Assembly (NCBI GenBank): GCA_002270565.1
Contig: NQMI01000236.1
Coordinates: forward strand, 2,071 to 41,084
Origin: Stenocarpella maydis
Taxonomy: Eukaryota; Ascomycota; Sordariomycetes; Diaporthales; Diaporthaceae
Reading direction: 5' to 3'
Length of the DNA stretch: 39,014 nucleotides
Positions 26,032 through 39,014 of this stretch are shown here, piece by piece. The stretch's first letter is position 1. Every line of letters begins with the position of its first letter. The notes beneath the pieces are model-generated. The model was not told the DNA's origin and did not search any database. It saw only the letters and a program-made list of their open reading frames with translations. A program made the position numbers and the translations under genes.

Positions 26032-27458
26032 ATGGGTTCTCAGCATGATGCCTCCCCTGAGTCAACGCCACTCAAGGTGCTCATCCTCGGCGGCTGTTAT
26101 GGAGGACTGTCCGCTGCGCTCAACCTTTTAGACCTTTCCGAGGGACGCGCCGCGAGACAAGGGAATGGTGCTGTTCCAGGTCATGATGGCAAGATTCCCA
26201 TCGATATCACAATTGTGGATGAGCGAGATGGTTACTGTATGTTCGAACACCTTACCCAGCTGTCACGGCTACAGGCTGTCCTCCTAAAAAGAGACGGGAC
26301 ACCCTTTGGGCCGCAATGAACCCATTGAATGATACTACACACAAATTAAAGCCAAGGCTCAATATCCCCTTCTACATAGCCGGAATTGCGTGCTAATAGT
26401 ATGCCCGAAAAGACCACCTGATCGGCTCCCCTCTTGCACTGGCAGATGAGGCCTACGCGGCAAAGGCATGGGTCAAATACGACGAGATCCCTGCGCTGAA
26501 GACGCCCAAGATCACCATGATCCAGGGGAAGGCAACGGGTGTGGACCCAGCTAGCAAGCGTGCCACCGTCCTCGAAACGGCAACGCAGAGCCCGCGGGAA
26601 CTGGCCTACGACTACCTCGTCGTGGCGACAGGCCTGCGCCGCCCCTGGCCCGTCGTGCCCCAGTCGTTGTATCGTAAGCAGTACCTGTCCGAGGCCGGGG
26701 CGCAAATCAGCGCCGTGTCTGACGCCCCGGCGGGCGTCGTGGTGGTGGGCGGCGGAGCCGTCGGAATCGAGATGGCAGCCGAGCTCAAGACCGCCCGCCC
26801 TGACACGCGCGTCACGCTCGTGCACTCGCGGGAGAAGCTGCTCAGCTCCGAGGCGCTGCCGGACGAGGCCAAGGACAAGGCCCTGGAGTTGGTGAGGGAA
26901 GCGGGTGTCGAGACCGTCCTGCGGAGGAGGCTGTGTGGCACCGAGGAGGTGACGCGTGAGGACGGGAGCAAGGTCACCGAGATTACCTTTACGAATGGTC
27001 AAAAGATGGACGCCAGCGTCGTAATCATGGCCGTCAGCAGGCCCGTGCCGTCGACTGGGTTCTTGCCAGCCGAGGCGCTGGAGGAGGAAGGGCTCATCAG
27101 GGCCCGGCCATGCATGAGGTTCGCGGGCGAGATACCCAATGCTGACGCACACTTTGGCGTCGGAGATGTCATCAAGTGGTCTGGCATCAAGCGGTGCGGC
27201 GCAGCTATGCACACTGGCTACTTCGCGGCACATAACATGCACGAGATGATCCTAGAGAAACTCAAGGGCACAACGCCCAAGTTCCTGGAGCTGGGCGAGA
27301 TACCGCCAATGATCGGGCTGGCTGTGGGTAAGAAGGCCATGTCTTACAGTCCCGGCCAGGGCGTGGGCGCTGGAGAGGACGTGATGAAGGTGTTCTTCGG
27401 CGATGACTTGGGCTGGGATATCTGCTGGAAGCACATGAGGCTTGGTCAAACTCCCTAA
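26032..27458 (+). CDS. AMID-like FAD/NAD(P)H oxidoreductase
   Basis: Exons 26032-26236 and 26413-27458 encode 416 residues. The 176-nt intron (GTATGT...AAAAG, GCTAAT branch site) splits codon 69 and its removal gives DERDGYYHLIGSPLA, a conserved family segment. The N-terminal FAD-binding fold has VLILGGCYGGLSAAL (16-30); DYLVVATG is at about 135-142; a second nucleotide-binding fold has VVVVGGGAVGIEMAAEL (about 177-193); a late FGVGDV motif contacts FAD. The family includes AIFM2/AMID and fungal AMID-like NADH oxidoreductases. The start at 26032 is preferred over an in-frame ATG at 25945 because the family begins just before the first Rossmann strand. Its 3' end faces the SidF-like gene 215 bases away. 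From memory, an AMID-like gene lies beside sidI in Aspergillus fumigatus; its role in siderophore metabolism is not established. Two iron-repressor sites lie upstream. Confidence 0.85.
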
Positions 27459-27673
27459 TGGAAGCCCCATCACGGGCTGATCGAGCCGGGTAGTCTACGA
27501 CGAGAATAAGTGTGATATAAGGGGCGTCCATATCATGCTTCCAAATCTTGCGCGCAGGGTCGGAACTGATCGACAATACGGTTAAGCTTCAGGATGTTCT
27601 ATTATAACCTTGCTAGAAGTCAACCTGGACCACACGCAGTTGTATATACAGGAGACTCCCCAGGCCGGGCGCA

Positions 27674-29010
27674 TCACAGCTTCGGCACCAGGCCGACCAG
27701 CGTTCCGCCAACGACCTTCTGCTTTCTCTCGCGCTCGTCCTCGGCGAGCGGGCAGATTTGGAAGAAGCGCTCGCGCGAACACCTCATCAGGGCGCCCCTC
27801 TTGTGCGGCAGGTCGACGAACTTGTCGAGGCCGAAGCCGTGCACAAGGTCGTATGCCAATACCGTGGAGTTTGTGAACTTTGGGTCACCGACGACCTGCA
27901 TCGTGCGCGGGTCATCGAGAAACAGGTAGTGCATCAAGCTGCTCCACCACGCACCGACGCGGTGGGCACCGCGGTACCGCACGTCGCCGACGAGGCTGTG
28001 GCGGCCGCGGTCAAAGTCGCTCGTGCTCGGGTAGTAGGCGCCCAGGGGGTCCTCGCGGGCCCAGTACGTCTCAAAGTAGGCGAAGAACACACCGTCAAAC
28101 GCCGCAAGCACCGCGAGCCGGTGCGGGTCCTCGTGCGCCCGCGCCAGGTACTCGCGGTGCTGGTCCAGCGTCCCCGCCTCGTCCCAGCCGGCGCTGACGC
28201 GCGGGTCGTTCTGCCACGCGTGGAAGAGCTCCAGGTGCGACGGGTCCGTGTGGTCCAGCGCCACCATGCTGAAGGTCTCGCGCAGGTGAGGCACCCGCGA
28301 GTACACGGTGCTCCCCGGCCGGGGCTTGGGCGCCCGCCGCGGGTGCCACGCCTGCGCTCGCCGGCGTTTGAGGTCATGGTGTAGGTGAGCGCCGGCGCGG
28401 CCGCGGAGGCGTAAACGGTCCCCGGCCTGTCCGTCGGCACCCAGGCGCCGCGCGCGCCGAACGGGGACCCCGCGCCTTGCCAGAAGGACCCACGCAGCAG
28501 GACTAGCTCTTCTGATGTTGCGGCGCTGGGGCTGGAGTCCTGCGGGTGGTCGACGGCAAGCATGGTGGCGCGCAGCTGGTCTGAGAAGGTTTTCCTCCCG
28601 GGACCCTCGAGCCTAAGACGGATGAACTCCTCGTCCGGCCGGACCGTGAACAGCACGTAGATGAACAGCCATGCCTGTGCCAGCGTCGGTGGTGCGTCAC
28701 CGTCCCAGACAAGGCCTGACGATGGTGAACGCCTTGCGCGCGCCCATGCTGTGTTGTTGGACTGTGGGGGGAGCTCGCTGGACTTGAGGTCCTCGGGCTC
28801 GCTGAAATGAAGGCTGTGGCTGTGAAGCGGCACTGGGAGAGCCTGGGCCTGGGAGCCCGCGTGTTCAGGCGTGCTCAGCTGGTACAGCTTGGTCGAGGAG
28901 GATGATACCTCCTTCTTGGAGGTTGTGATGAAGTATGGGATTAGATATGGGTGTGGGAGTTTGATCACAGGGTCTGCCGAGGGCCAGGTTGCCAGCGGGA
29001 GGCGTGCCAT
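27674..29010 (-). CDS. SidF-like hydroxyornithine acyltransferase, frameshifted as sequenced
   Basis: placeholder. Confidence 0.7.
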
Positions 29011-32000
29011 TTTGGAACCGTGGATGATGCCAACCCGGGGTTCGGAGAAGTTATTCTAAATGATAGAACGGAGGGCTGGTGGATGAGAATGTGATTAAAA
29101 CCCAAGGCGGCACAAAAGAGAGCTGTCATGAGCATATCATCGCATAAGCATGGTCCTCATCGCGCAGGAGACACCATGCGGCAGGCCCACCGAGGAGGAA
29201 CCGATGATGAATGCATCTCGTATGATAATACACCCACCAGGTTCGCATAAAGTCCAGGATTGGTCCTTCAAGACTAAATTAGGTACAGCCGATGCGCCGA
29301 GGAGGAGAGAACGTTTGTCTTCTTCGTAAATTTGCTCGCCCACACGCAGCAGATTGCAGGGGGCCCCGGATAATGGCTGTCACCCTCGAAGGACGTTGGC
29401 CAGCACGACGCGTTGCCCCCCGGACGAGGCGTTGTGTGGGTGGGCATTGGAGTTGAAAGCCCAACGTCGGCTTCCCGCACGTTCCGTGGACCAGGGAGGC
29501 TTGCATCAGCCGGATCTGATAAAAAATTTGATCAACTTAGCGCTTGTTCGGCTGCCGATCTCGCTGGCTGGTTGTGGACCGTGGCAGTTGGACCGATCAG
29601 ATAAAAACTCTGGTGTGGGTCGCAGGCTGAGGGCTAACCCTTTTCCAATCCACGTCCGAGGCTAAGCAGTTTCTGGCTGGACCCCCCCGGATTGGCGGGA
29701 GTCCTGTTGATCCCTCGAGACCCCCGTGTTGATTGTCGCTGCTCCGTGTATCGTGGGTCATGGTGGAAGATCCCAGTTCGGACGCGAACGCGATGGTTAT
29801 CCCGCGGAACGCACTGATAGAAGATCAAGAATGCGCATGTGTTGTCTAGGAATATCTCCCTCACCTCCAACGCCAAATCTAAAGCCAGGAAAAGAAGATA
29901 TAGACAGCGCCAGTACAAGTATAAACATCAACTGGTGCAAAACAAGGGAAACCAGAGACTAGACCATCTAGAGCTTCGCCTCCTTGCCCACCACCCTGGA
30001 CAGGATCTCCTCGCCCAGCTTGGCCAGCTCGAACTTGCGCACCTTGCCGCTGCCCGTCAGCGGCACGGTGGCCGGCACGCCGCCCTCGCCCATCCAGAAG
30101 ACATGGGCGGGTGCCTTGTGCCTGCCCAGCCTCTTAGTGACCCAGTCGCGCACCTCGGCCTTGGTGAGGCGGGACTCGGCCGCCTTGGCAGTCGGCTTGC
30201 TGTCTAGAAAAACGCCCACCACCTCGCCGTAGTGCTCGTCCTTGAGGCCAACGGCCACTGCGAGCGAGATGGACGGGTGAGCCATCAGGCGCTCCTCAAT
30301 CTCGAGGGGGTAGATGTTCTCGCCGCCTGGGTGATAATGTTAGCCTCCTTGGACCTCATGCAAGATTAATGTGGGTGTGGTGCCAGTGATGGTGGCTCCG
30401 GAAACCCTACCTCGAATGATTATATCCTTGAACCGCCCAGTGATGCTGCAGTACCCGTGCTCATCAAACACGGCCTCGTCGCCCGTGTGCAGCCAGAGCA
30501 TGCCGTTCTCGTCCCGCGTCATGACCTCGGCCGTCTTCTCGCTGTTGTTCCAGTACCCCGCGCAGAGCTGGTACCCGCCCATGAGCAGCTCGCCCCTCTG
30601 GCCAACGGGGAGGGTATTCCCGTCGCGGTCGACAATCTTGGCGTACGCGTGCGGCATCAGAGTGCCCACGGTGCTGAGGCGCGTCTGGATCGGGTCGTCG
30701 GTGAAGGCGTTGAAGCAAGTCGGGCTCGCCTCGGTCAAGCCATACGACGACGTGAACTCGGTCATGCCCAGCTTTGACACTAGCTGCTCCATCAGGTACC
30801 GCGGCACGGGGGCCCCCGCGATGATGCCCGTGCGCAGGCGCAGCTTCGAGGCGTCGAGCGAGGCCGCCTCCGGCAGCGCGAGGAGCGTGTCGAACATGGC
30901 CGGCACGCCGTGCAGCGCCGTGCACTGCTCCTCTTGGATCGCGCGGATCGTGGCGTGGCCGTCGAACACCTCGGCCGGGTAGACGATCTTGGCGCCGTGG
31001 GTTATGACGGCTAGCAGGCCGAGCACGAGGCCGAAGCAGTGGAAGAGCGGCGGTGGGCAGCATAGGACGTCTTGGTTGGTAAGACGCATGCGGTCGCCGA
31101 TGAATCGGGAGTTGTTGACAATGTTGTGGTGTGTGAGCATTGCCGCCTTTGGGTTTCCCGTCGTGCCGCTTGTGAACTGCAGGTTGCACACATCGTATGG
31201 AGAAACCTTGGTCTCTTGCCTGTATAACGCGGCTGGATCTTGTTTGCTGCCCAGCGAGATCATGTCCTCGTACGTCCTATAGCCCTCGCTATCCCCCCTA
31301 AGGATAATCACCTTCGGCCCGTTGTCCTTGGCCGCGATCTGTGTGAGCAGCGGCTCATTGTTTGTCCTTCCGATCTTCTTCGTCGTGAACAAGACTTTGC
31401 AGGCTGTGAACTCGAGGCCGTACATGGCCTCGGAGGGTGTGTATGTGTTGTTGAGAATAACGAGGATCGCGCCGATCCTCACCACTGCGAAGAAGATGGC
31501 CGCATACTGCTCGCAATTGCCAGCCATGATGGCTACTCGGTCACCGTGTCGGATTCCTTCGGCAAGTAGGGCCCGCGCGATGAGGCTGGACTGTCGGCGT
31601 AGGTCGTCGTATGACCAGCTGGCGCCGGTCCACGGGATGCTGATGCAGTCTGCCTCTCCATTGTGCTGACACTGCAGTTCAAGGAGTTCACCGAGGGTAA
31701 AGTCGCTCAGAGGAGGGTCGACGGGACCATGTAGAATCGAAGGGATTTGGCGCTTGCCGATGGGCTGTTCGTCGACTGATGGTAGAGTTTGTGTCGCCAT
31801 CTTAGGTCTCACAGTGAAAGCCTCATCGAGCTTTCGGAGTAATTCGGTGAGGTTTTGATGATTTCGATCCGTCTTGACTGATATTGCCGTCGACTTTTTG
31901 CACAAGTCTGTAACTGGGTCGAAATCTGCGAGAATTTCTTCAACGGCGCATTTTCAGAATCCTGGCCATCCAGGTACTGAATGCCTTGATCTTCTCCATT

Positions 32001-35000
32001 GCGCCGGGGGCTGCTGGGATACTCGCAGTGCGGCATCGAGAAAATATGGGGCTGGCTATGGCTGCCGTGGAAGCAGGGGAAACGAGCCCCCGGAGGGCAT
32101 AAATCCCACACTACTTCTAATTCCACAGACAGGAGTGGGCGTAAGTGTCCGATTGCGTCAGCCGGAAGCCCTGAGAGGTCCTCTTCGAGTCTGCAGAACG
32201 CCGTGGGGCTGGTACATCCTCTCTCCTTCTTTACCCGTTCGAGCAGTCGAGATGCACCCACAAGGGACCCAGGATAGGATTCTCAACATGCTCCGAGCCC
32301 GAGGCCGAGCCCAGTTGGCACCTAGGCCGTTGAAGCTGCCACATGCAGTTAGCGAGGAGACGTGAAGACAAGGATGGCCGTGCAGTCCCCGTCATGCCAA
32401 GCGATAGTGTGCATGGGATGGCACCTAATCAGATGATCTGATAAGATTTCGACAGCTCCGTTAAATGGATCCCCCGTGCCGTCGTGTCCAATCTGATGTG
32501 GAGTTACTCCGAGGCCCGATCTCGGCGTGGATGGCGACCGAGGCTGCACGGCCCACACTGGTTGGGACGTAAAGCGACCGAAGAGCTGGGTCCAATCTCA
32601 GAAGCTATGCAGCCACTCGGCCATTACATAGCTCCGGCGTACACAATTGTGCGCGACAAGCCGACGGCGACCTTCGTATTGCCGAGGGAATATAGGGCAG
32701 AAACAGCCCAACAGAACCTCTAGAAACAGGTAGTGTAGGTGGCGGTCTTGCAGCCAGACCTTATGAGGGACAGGATAGGAGGCTAATGTTGTATATATAC
32801 ACGTAGGGACGGTTCATACCATGCTTATGGATGTTTTGGGGCCGGTCTTGCAATAGACCGTAGGTAAACACTCTGGATGCCTTGCACCACGCGCCTCTTG
32901 ACTTGCCTGAATTGGGGACACCCCTCACATCACTCCAGATGACAACAGAGGGTATCGCAATCAAAAGGACACCCGATCCTTCAAGGACCATGCGATGCTA
33001 AACAATAGTGTAAGCATGGAAAATTGCCTCTTGCACTGGGCTGCCCGAGGGATAACTAAGCTTCCGCTGTAAGTTCTCTCAGACCTCTGTGGCCTGGTTC
33101 TTGTGGTCATCTGGAAGGGGCGTCAACAACTCGTCGTACACCGTGTTCGTCCGTCTAGCCCCGGACACCGGACCTCCAACGCCAGAGCCCACAGCACTTG
33201 AGGGACGAAGAAGTGCAATGAGTGAGGCAACCTCTCCATGTTTTGCAAGAGTCATGACGGCCATCTACATCGTGACCACGAGCATGTCACCCCCAAGAGC
33301 CTGGAGTACCTATGGCATGACAACCCGGTAATAGGGTTGGGAGGTTGCCTGGAGAGAACATCAGCACGGCACTCATGATCTGCACGGGCACAGCAATCAA
33401 TGGAAGCCACTTAAAACGGTTTGAAGATTGATCAGCCATCCTAACCGGAAGCCCACACGCCCCTCACGATGGTATACGTGTGGTTGACGTAGCCTGCTTG
33501 GGTCGCAAATAGGTGGTGCAATACTTGCAGGTAGGACGAGTAGAAGCCGTCCTGGGAGTGACAAGCGATGCAAAAGCTGGCTGACAGGGTGAAGGAGCCA
33601 TGACATTGCAGGAGCACTGCTTCTGAAACGGCACGAAGGGTTTGGGTGCCCAGTAGCGTTCGAAGAGGACAAAAGCAGCAGTCAAGATGATTCCTAGAAT
33701 GAGCATGAAACGACTGATGCCAACCACTTGCTACCTGCTGTGCCAGCGATGAAAACTGGCATTAGAAAACAGGACCAAGCCGCCACCGAGCAGCATAAAT
33801 CTAACGGCTGGACGTTGTCAGCGAAGTATTTGGGATGCACGAAGGTTGACGTCCTACCGTTAAATTCAATGACATTACGCCGAAGGGCCTGCAACCATGG
33901 CTGGGTCTCCTTGGAGGACTTGGAAATTCCACCCTCCTTGGCCCGGTTCGCATTGGTTAAAAGAACAGCAAAGACGGGGAACGAAATAAGTGGCATCAGC
34001 AGGGTAGAAAGCGCGAAAGCGGTACTCTACGAGCTGTAACTCAGAAACCACTGGGTAGCAGGCGGAGCCAGGAAATTGGTCACTCCAGCTGCAGAGCCAG
34101 CGAAAGCAAAGTCCAGTGTGCGGCCCTGGAGTGAGGAGGTATTGGTGATGATGATGCCCAAGAGGTAGATGAAGCCACTGAATCTGACAGCATATAGATC
34201 GTGGCGCTGCTGTAGGCGACCACCATGGCCAGACCCACAGTGGCGATGACGAGCATCGCAGCCGGGCCCTACCGGCGACCCCAGGTGTCGATGGCCTTGG
34301 AGACAGGTAGCCTGAGAAAGCCGCTCAGGGTGAAAAGAGGCGATGCTGACGGCTGGGATAAGCGAGTAGGCCGAGAAGTCGGTGACAGCACAGCAGGTTT
34401 GACGTGGTTCGTTGATCCATCGAGGTGACGCAGAGGCTGAGGAAGACAAAGGCGTAGGCTAGAACCGGAGATGATGTCTTGCAGACAAGAGTCACGTCGT
34501 CGGCCTGCTGGTCGCCTTCATGTGCCTCGGTGCTCGGCGGGCCCTTGTGTGAGTCCGTTTCAGCAACGGATGCTGCATCGTCGTCGATTTCAGGGCTGTT
34601 TGTGAAGCCATCACACCATCACCGTCTCTGCCAACACACGACCCGCCCTGGAACTGTGCACGCGATGTTACACTAGCAGACCAGCAATTGACTTTGGGAG
34701 ACGCGGCGAGTCGAGCGAGTTTATCCTATAAGGTTGATATAAGGCTCGCCAGGATACGATATATGCACAGTCAATCGTCAGTCACTTACCGTTCATCTGA
34801 CGATAACTTCACTGTGGGTGTCACGGGAGGGAGATACGAGAGGCGAAGCTCTCAAGTCTTGATCAAGATTGTAGAATTTCGAATAATACCTGGTCTGGCT
34901 AAGAAAAGAAAAAAGGAGGAAAGGAAGCCTCCAACGAGATCGAATCTAGAAGAGCTAAGGGCCTCAGAGGCTGCAGGTGGTCTGTGCGCCAACCAGACCC

Positions 35001-38000
35001 ATCTCAGCCCTCAGCCCGATGCGGCCATAACAGTGGGAGGGCCTATCTATCTGCTTTTAATTACTGAGCTCAGATGAATGGTGATGCGGGGGCGGGCCAG
35101 CCCGCACCTAAAAAGCTGCCCCTGGCCAGCTTTTTTGTACTGGTTCCTGAGCTCTCGTCCGTCGCGAGTGGTGTGTGCTACCCTGTAAATCCTACTCGTC
35201 AGCCACAGCACCAACAGGCAAAGCTCCCTTTGGCGACCCAGCGACTAGTCTGCGTCTTCCCTTTTATATCCCATGTCTGCCTCAACCGTCACCGATTCTT
35301 ATCTCCTCGATGGACTCTATCCTCAATATTGTGCTACAGCGCGCTGACATTGCTAAGGACCGCATCCACGACAATGCCACCGGACTCGCAGCTGTCCATG
35401 TCAGCGCTGGGCACAGTCTCATCCAGCTGCCTGTCGCCCGCTCGACTGCATGGCTGATCGGCCTTCCTGCCCTCCTCGGCCTCTGGGCCATCCTCTGCTC
35501 CTCCCTACGCTTCAGACATGAAAAGGCCATGCTCCGCCACTTCAACTACCCTACCCGGGCCTCGTTCGCCAAGATGACCAACGATGATGCACAGCAGATC
35601 CTGAAATACATTTTGGACTATGAGTTTCCGCTCATGTATAAGCTGTCGCTACAATTTGCTCTCTTCAAGGTGCGGAGCTACCTCACCCTCTTGAGCCGTT
35701 CCTACACGCTGCTGCCGCAACGGCTGACCATGAGCCTCCTAGACCTACGCCTTCTCGACCATCTCTACCCTTCTAGCCCACACTAAGTCCTTCTCCGATG
35801 CCACTATGGCCCCCAAACGCTACGAGGACACCACCGTAATCTTCGGCGAGTTTAGCGTCAACCCGCCTACTTCGGAGCGTGCCATCCAAGCTATCGGCCG
35901 CATGAATCACCTTCACAGTTCATACAAGAAGGCCGGCATGATTCACAACGCAGATCTTCTCTACACGCTCGCAGTGTGTGTCATGGAACCCATCAGGTTC
36001 ATGGCGCTCTATGAATGGCGGCCTCTCAACGACATGGAGGTCTGTGCGATCGGTACTTTCTGGAAGAGCATCGGCGACGCCATGGAGATCGAGTACAAGG
36101 GGTACCTTGCGCAGGACGACTGGAAAGATGGCATGGAGTTCGTTGAGGACATCACCACCTGGGCCAAGCGCCGTGAGGTCGACGACATGAAGCCGCACCA
36201 GAGCAACAGGACCCTCTCTAACGCGCTGGTGGGCATGCTGTTCCCCTTTTTCCCGGCCGCCGATTTCACGATCCAGGTCATGACCGTATTAATGAGCGAC
36301 CGGGTACGCGAGGCCTTCATGTATCCCCAGCCAGGTATCCTTGCGTGCCTCGTAGCATTTGCGTCTCTCAATCTCCGGCGTTTCATCCTGCGCTACTTGT
36401 GCCTTCCGCGCCTAAGCCCGGTAGTGTTCTTCTCCGAGGCTGACCCCAAGACCGGCCGTATCAAACACTTCGATTACCTCCTTGAGCCGTGTTACTGCCC
36501 TTCAACATTCTGGAGCCGCTGGGGCCCGGTGGCATTGGTCTTCCGGCTGCTCGGGGGAACCGTACCAGGTGCGCCCGACTTCCTACCCGAGGGATTTGTT
36601 CCTACAGATCTAGGCCCGAAAAGCAAGGTGGGCAAAGGGGCCGACGAGATTAAGGTTGATATAGAGAGGCTGAAAGCGACCCGTCCATCTGGGTGCCCGT
36701 TTTCAGCTCACCTGGCCTGACTCTCTGCTTGCTCGTCTTGGAATTTGCTCCCGTTCTGTCGGCTGACCACCCTTCTCGGCCCCTTCTTTGCTTTGCTTTC
36801 CTCTCTCAGTGTTTGTTTTATAGTTTGATTGTAGCATCAGAGCATTTGGAGTGCGTATGATCGCAATACTGCTATACAGCATCTACATAACTCGACCGTT
36901 GCATCTCATCGCCATGGCTTGCGTAAACTGTGCTATCTCCTGGCGTGATAGTGATATTGTCGGCAATGACCTAGTGGGTAGGACAGGAAATCACTCGCAA
37001 GCGCTCGCATTGCCTGACATGCTCCACCATGGTCAACAGTCGAAGCGTTGGGTTCAACCACTTCTCACTGTGTCCCAACCCTCTCGGGATCCAAACTTGC
37101 AGTAGGAGGGGCATCATCAAACCCAACCACCGGGCTTTACGGGGGTAAAACTCCCTCAAAAAGATCAAATGAGGTTCTCTTCTACTCGCGCATTGCACAA
37201 AGATTCAGAATTCTGCTGCACTGATAAGAACACTTTCGCCCCTGCGTAATTAAGGGGTCCTTCTTGCTCAGTCAGGTTTTGTGCTGTCGATCCTGCTTCT
37301 ATGGAAATCTAGCCTCTACGATCTCGTCCCAGTGTTCGAAAAAGCCTTCTTGCCTCGATCATACAACTCGACCCCGTATCTTCTTTCCATTGAAAATCTA
37401 TCTCTGGAAGACTTCTCTCGATCTTCTCACACCTCGAGATGTTCTAAGCTGCCCAGCACCGACATTCGCTCTCTTCGAGAAACTTGGTGCGTTGCAGCAG
37501 TACCTACAATTCAGACCAAGTCAAACCCAAGGGCGACCCGAAAACATCCATCTTCGTCACACGCACCAGCAGCTGTCCCGCCTAGCGATCAGAGGAAATT
37601 TTCGCTCGTGCAGCGATGGCAGTTTGTCAGTATTTCACATGCTCAGCCTCATTGGACGTCGCTCATATTGTCAGAGCCACATTGGTGGAATCGCCAAACC
37701 TTCTCTCCCGACGTCCTAAGCATCCCGACACGCAATCTACCCTATTCATACCAATCCAGCCTCACAATTCCCCTTGCAGCAACTCGATCTTGTCATCATC
37801 CACGTTTCGATTCGTGCCGTGTGGAAAGCCGATCATGGATCCTCCCGAGTACGGCTACGAATACTGGAAACACTACCACAGGGAGTGTGATCTGGTCCAT
37901 GTCATTTGGACCGACTACTGTGGCATCATGCATGAGAAGCTGATCCCCGCCGACAGCTTTGGCAAAATGTTTGTCAAACACGCGTACGACCTTGGTGGAT

Positions 38001-39014
38001 CTGATGACGTCTCTACCTTGACTGTCAATGGCGCCTCCCTCACGAGCCTTCCCGATGGCAAGTCGGCTGCAGAAAGGTTCTGCCCCTCTTATAAGAGCTG
38101 CAACTTGACACCAGACTATGACACCCTACAACCCTGCGTCGATAGCAGACGTCGTGCCACAGTGTTCGCCAAGGTCGAGGTCGGCAGTGAGCGTCTGCTT
38201 GACCCTCGTGAAATTCTGAAGGAGATCTGCAAGGGGTTTGACATCCGCGCATCTCTCGAGTTTCAATTTGTACTGAGAAACTTATCTGATGGAAAAGTTC
38301 ATCTGCCAAGAGGAGGTGGTCCAGCGCAAGACATTTTGCAAAGACTGGCAAGAGGCTTGCAGACCCACAGTCACAGCTCCATGGGGCTCAACATCCACAG
38401 CAGCGAGATCTCGGATGATGGGGTGTTGACCATCGCCCTGGGCATGAGTGAGAACTTGGTGGACGCCGTCGACAACTACTACCGGATCAAAAGAGCTCTC
38501 CAGACGATCGCGAGCTCTGAGGGACTGCGGCCATCCTTTTTCTTTGCCGAGGATGACACACTCACACCTTCCAGCACCACATGCAAGAACAAACTACGTT
38601 GCCGGCTTCACCTCAGAACCAACATGGTATCGCATGTCGACCACTTTGCCGCGGGAATCATGGAGGCCGAGCGGGATCCACCGATTAGCCCAAGTATTTA
38701 TGCATTCGCGAAGCCAAACTGGCTAGAGTACCCATATTTCTGCCAGAAGGGACCGTTTCCGCCAACGAAACGCGAATATATTACTTGGGGAATCCAGAAC
38801 CCCAAGACCATCATCAACATTCCTGAGCGTGGAGGGCACGGCAGATTGGAGTTTGGCGACATTGATTCCATGGCCAACATGCACCTGGTCGTTGCTGCAA
38901 TCTCAACCCTTGGCACACGAAGGATTGAGAACCCCACCACACTCAAAGACATTCCCCAAGGTGTGTTAGTTACTGACAACCCCCCCCCCCCAAAAAAAAA
39001 ACCGTACGTAGTGT

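Overview
The window is nuclear DNA of a filamentous ascomycete (Pezizomycotina, probably Sordariomycetes; species not assignable by eye). The reasons are short GT...AG introns of about 50-190 nt with CTRAC/CTAAC-type branch sites, a fungal Zn2Cys6 regulator, fungal extracellular-siderophore enzymes, an MpaB-family oxygenase and an AT-rich block resembling repeat-induced point mutation (RIP).

Layout. 1-3300: very AT-rich, mostly non-coding, with the remains of an unidentified 94-codon reading frame (2601-2882, -). 3300-15400: GC-rich but without a convincing gene, holding microsatellites and a perfect 18-bp palindrome. 15411-17967 (-): a LEU3-type Zn2Cys6 transcription factor with an AQ/HG-repeat N-terminus. 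18000-21290: mostly intergenic, with one possible small secreted protein near 19640-19830 (-). 21292-22366 (+): a small beta-carbonic anhydrase with a long disordered tail. 23225-23951 (-): a secreted, probably GPI-anchored cupredoxin-like protein.

26032-34620 is the most coherent part, an iron/siderophore locus. It holds an AMID-like FAD oxidoreductase (+), a SidF-like hydroxyornithine acyltransferase (-, frameshifted as sequenced), a SidI-like acyl-CoA ligase ending in the peroxisomal signal AKL (-), and a clearly decayed SIT/MirB-family siderophore importer (-). Five exact ATCWGATAA sites, the consensus of the SreA/Urbs1-type GATA iron repressor, lie in the intergenic regions of this block and in front of the three enzyme genes. 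One more lies inside a distant coding sequence; about 0.6 would be expected by chance in the whole window. SidI activates mevalonate to its CoA ester and SidF transfers the derived anhydromevalonyl group to N5-hydroxyornithine, on the way to fusarinine/TAFC-type siderophores. The ornithine hydroxylase, hydratase and NRPS are not in this window.

35310-36720 (+): an MpaB-family (DUF2236) ER-bound oxygenase. 37835 to the window end (+): a glutamine-synthetase-like protein with several altered active-site positions, cut by the window edge.

All functional calls rest on motif and family recognition by eye; no database search was possible.
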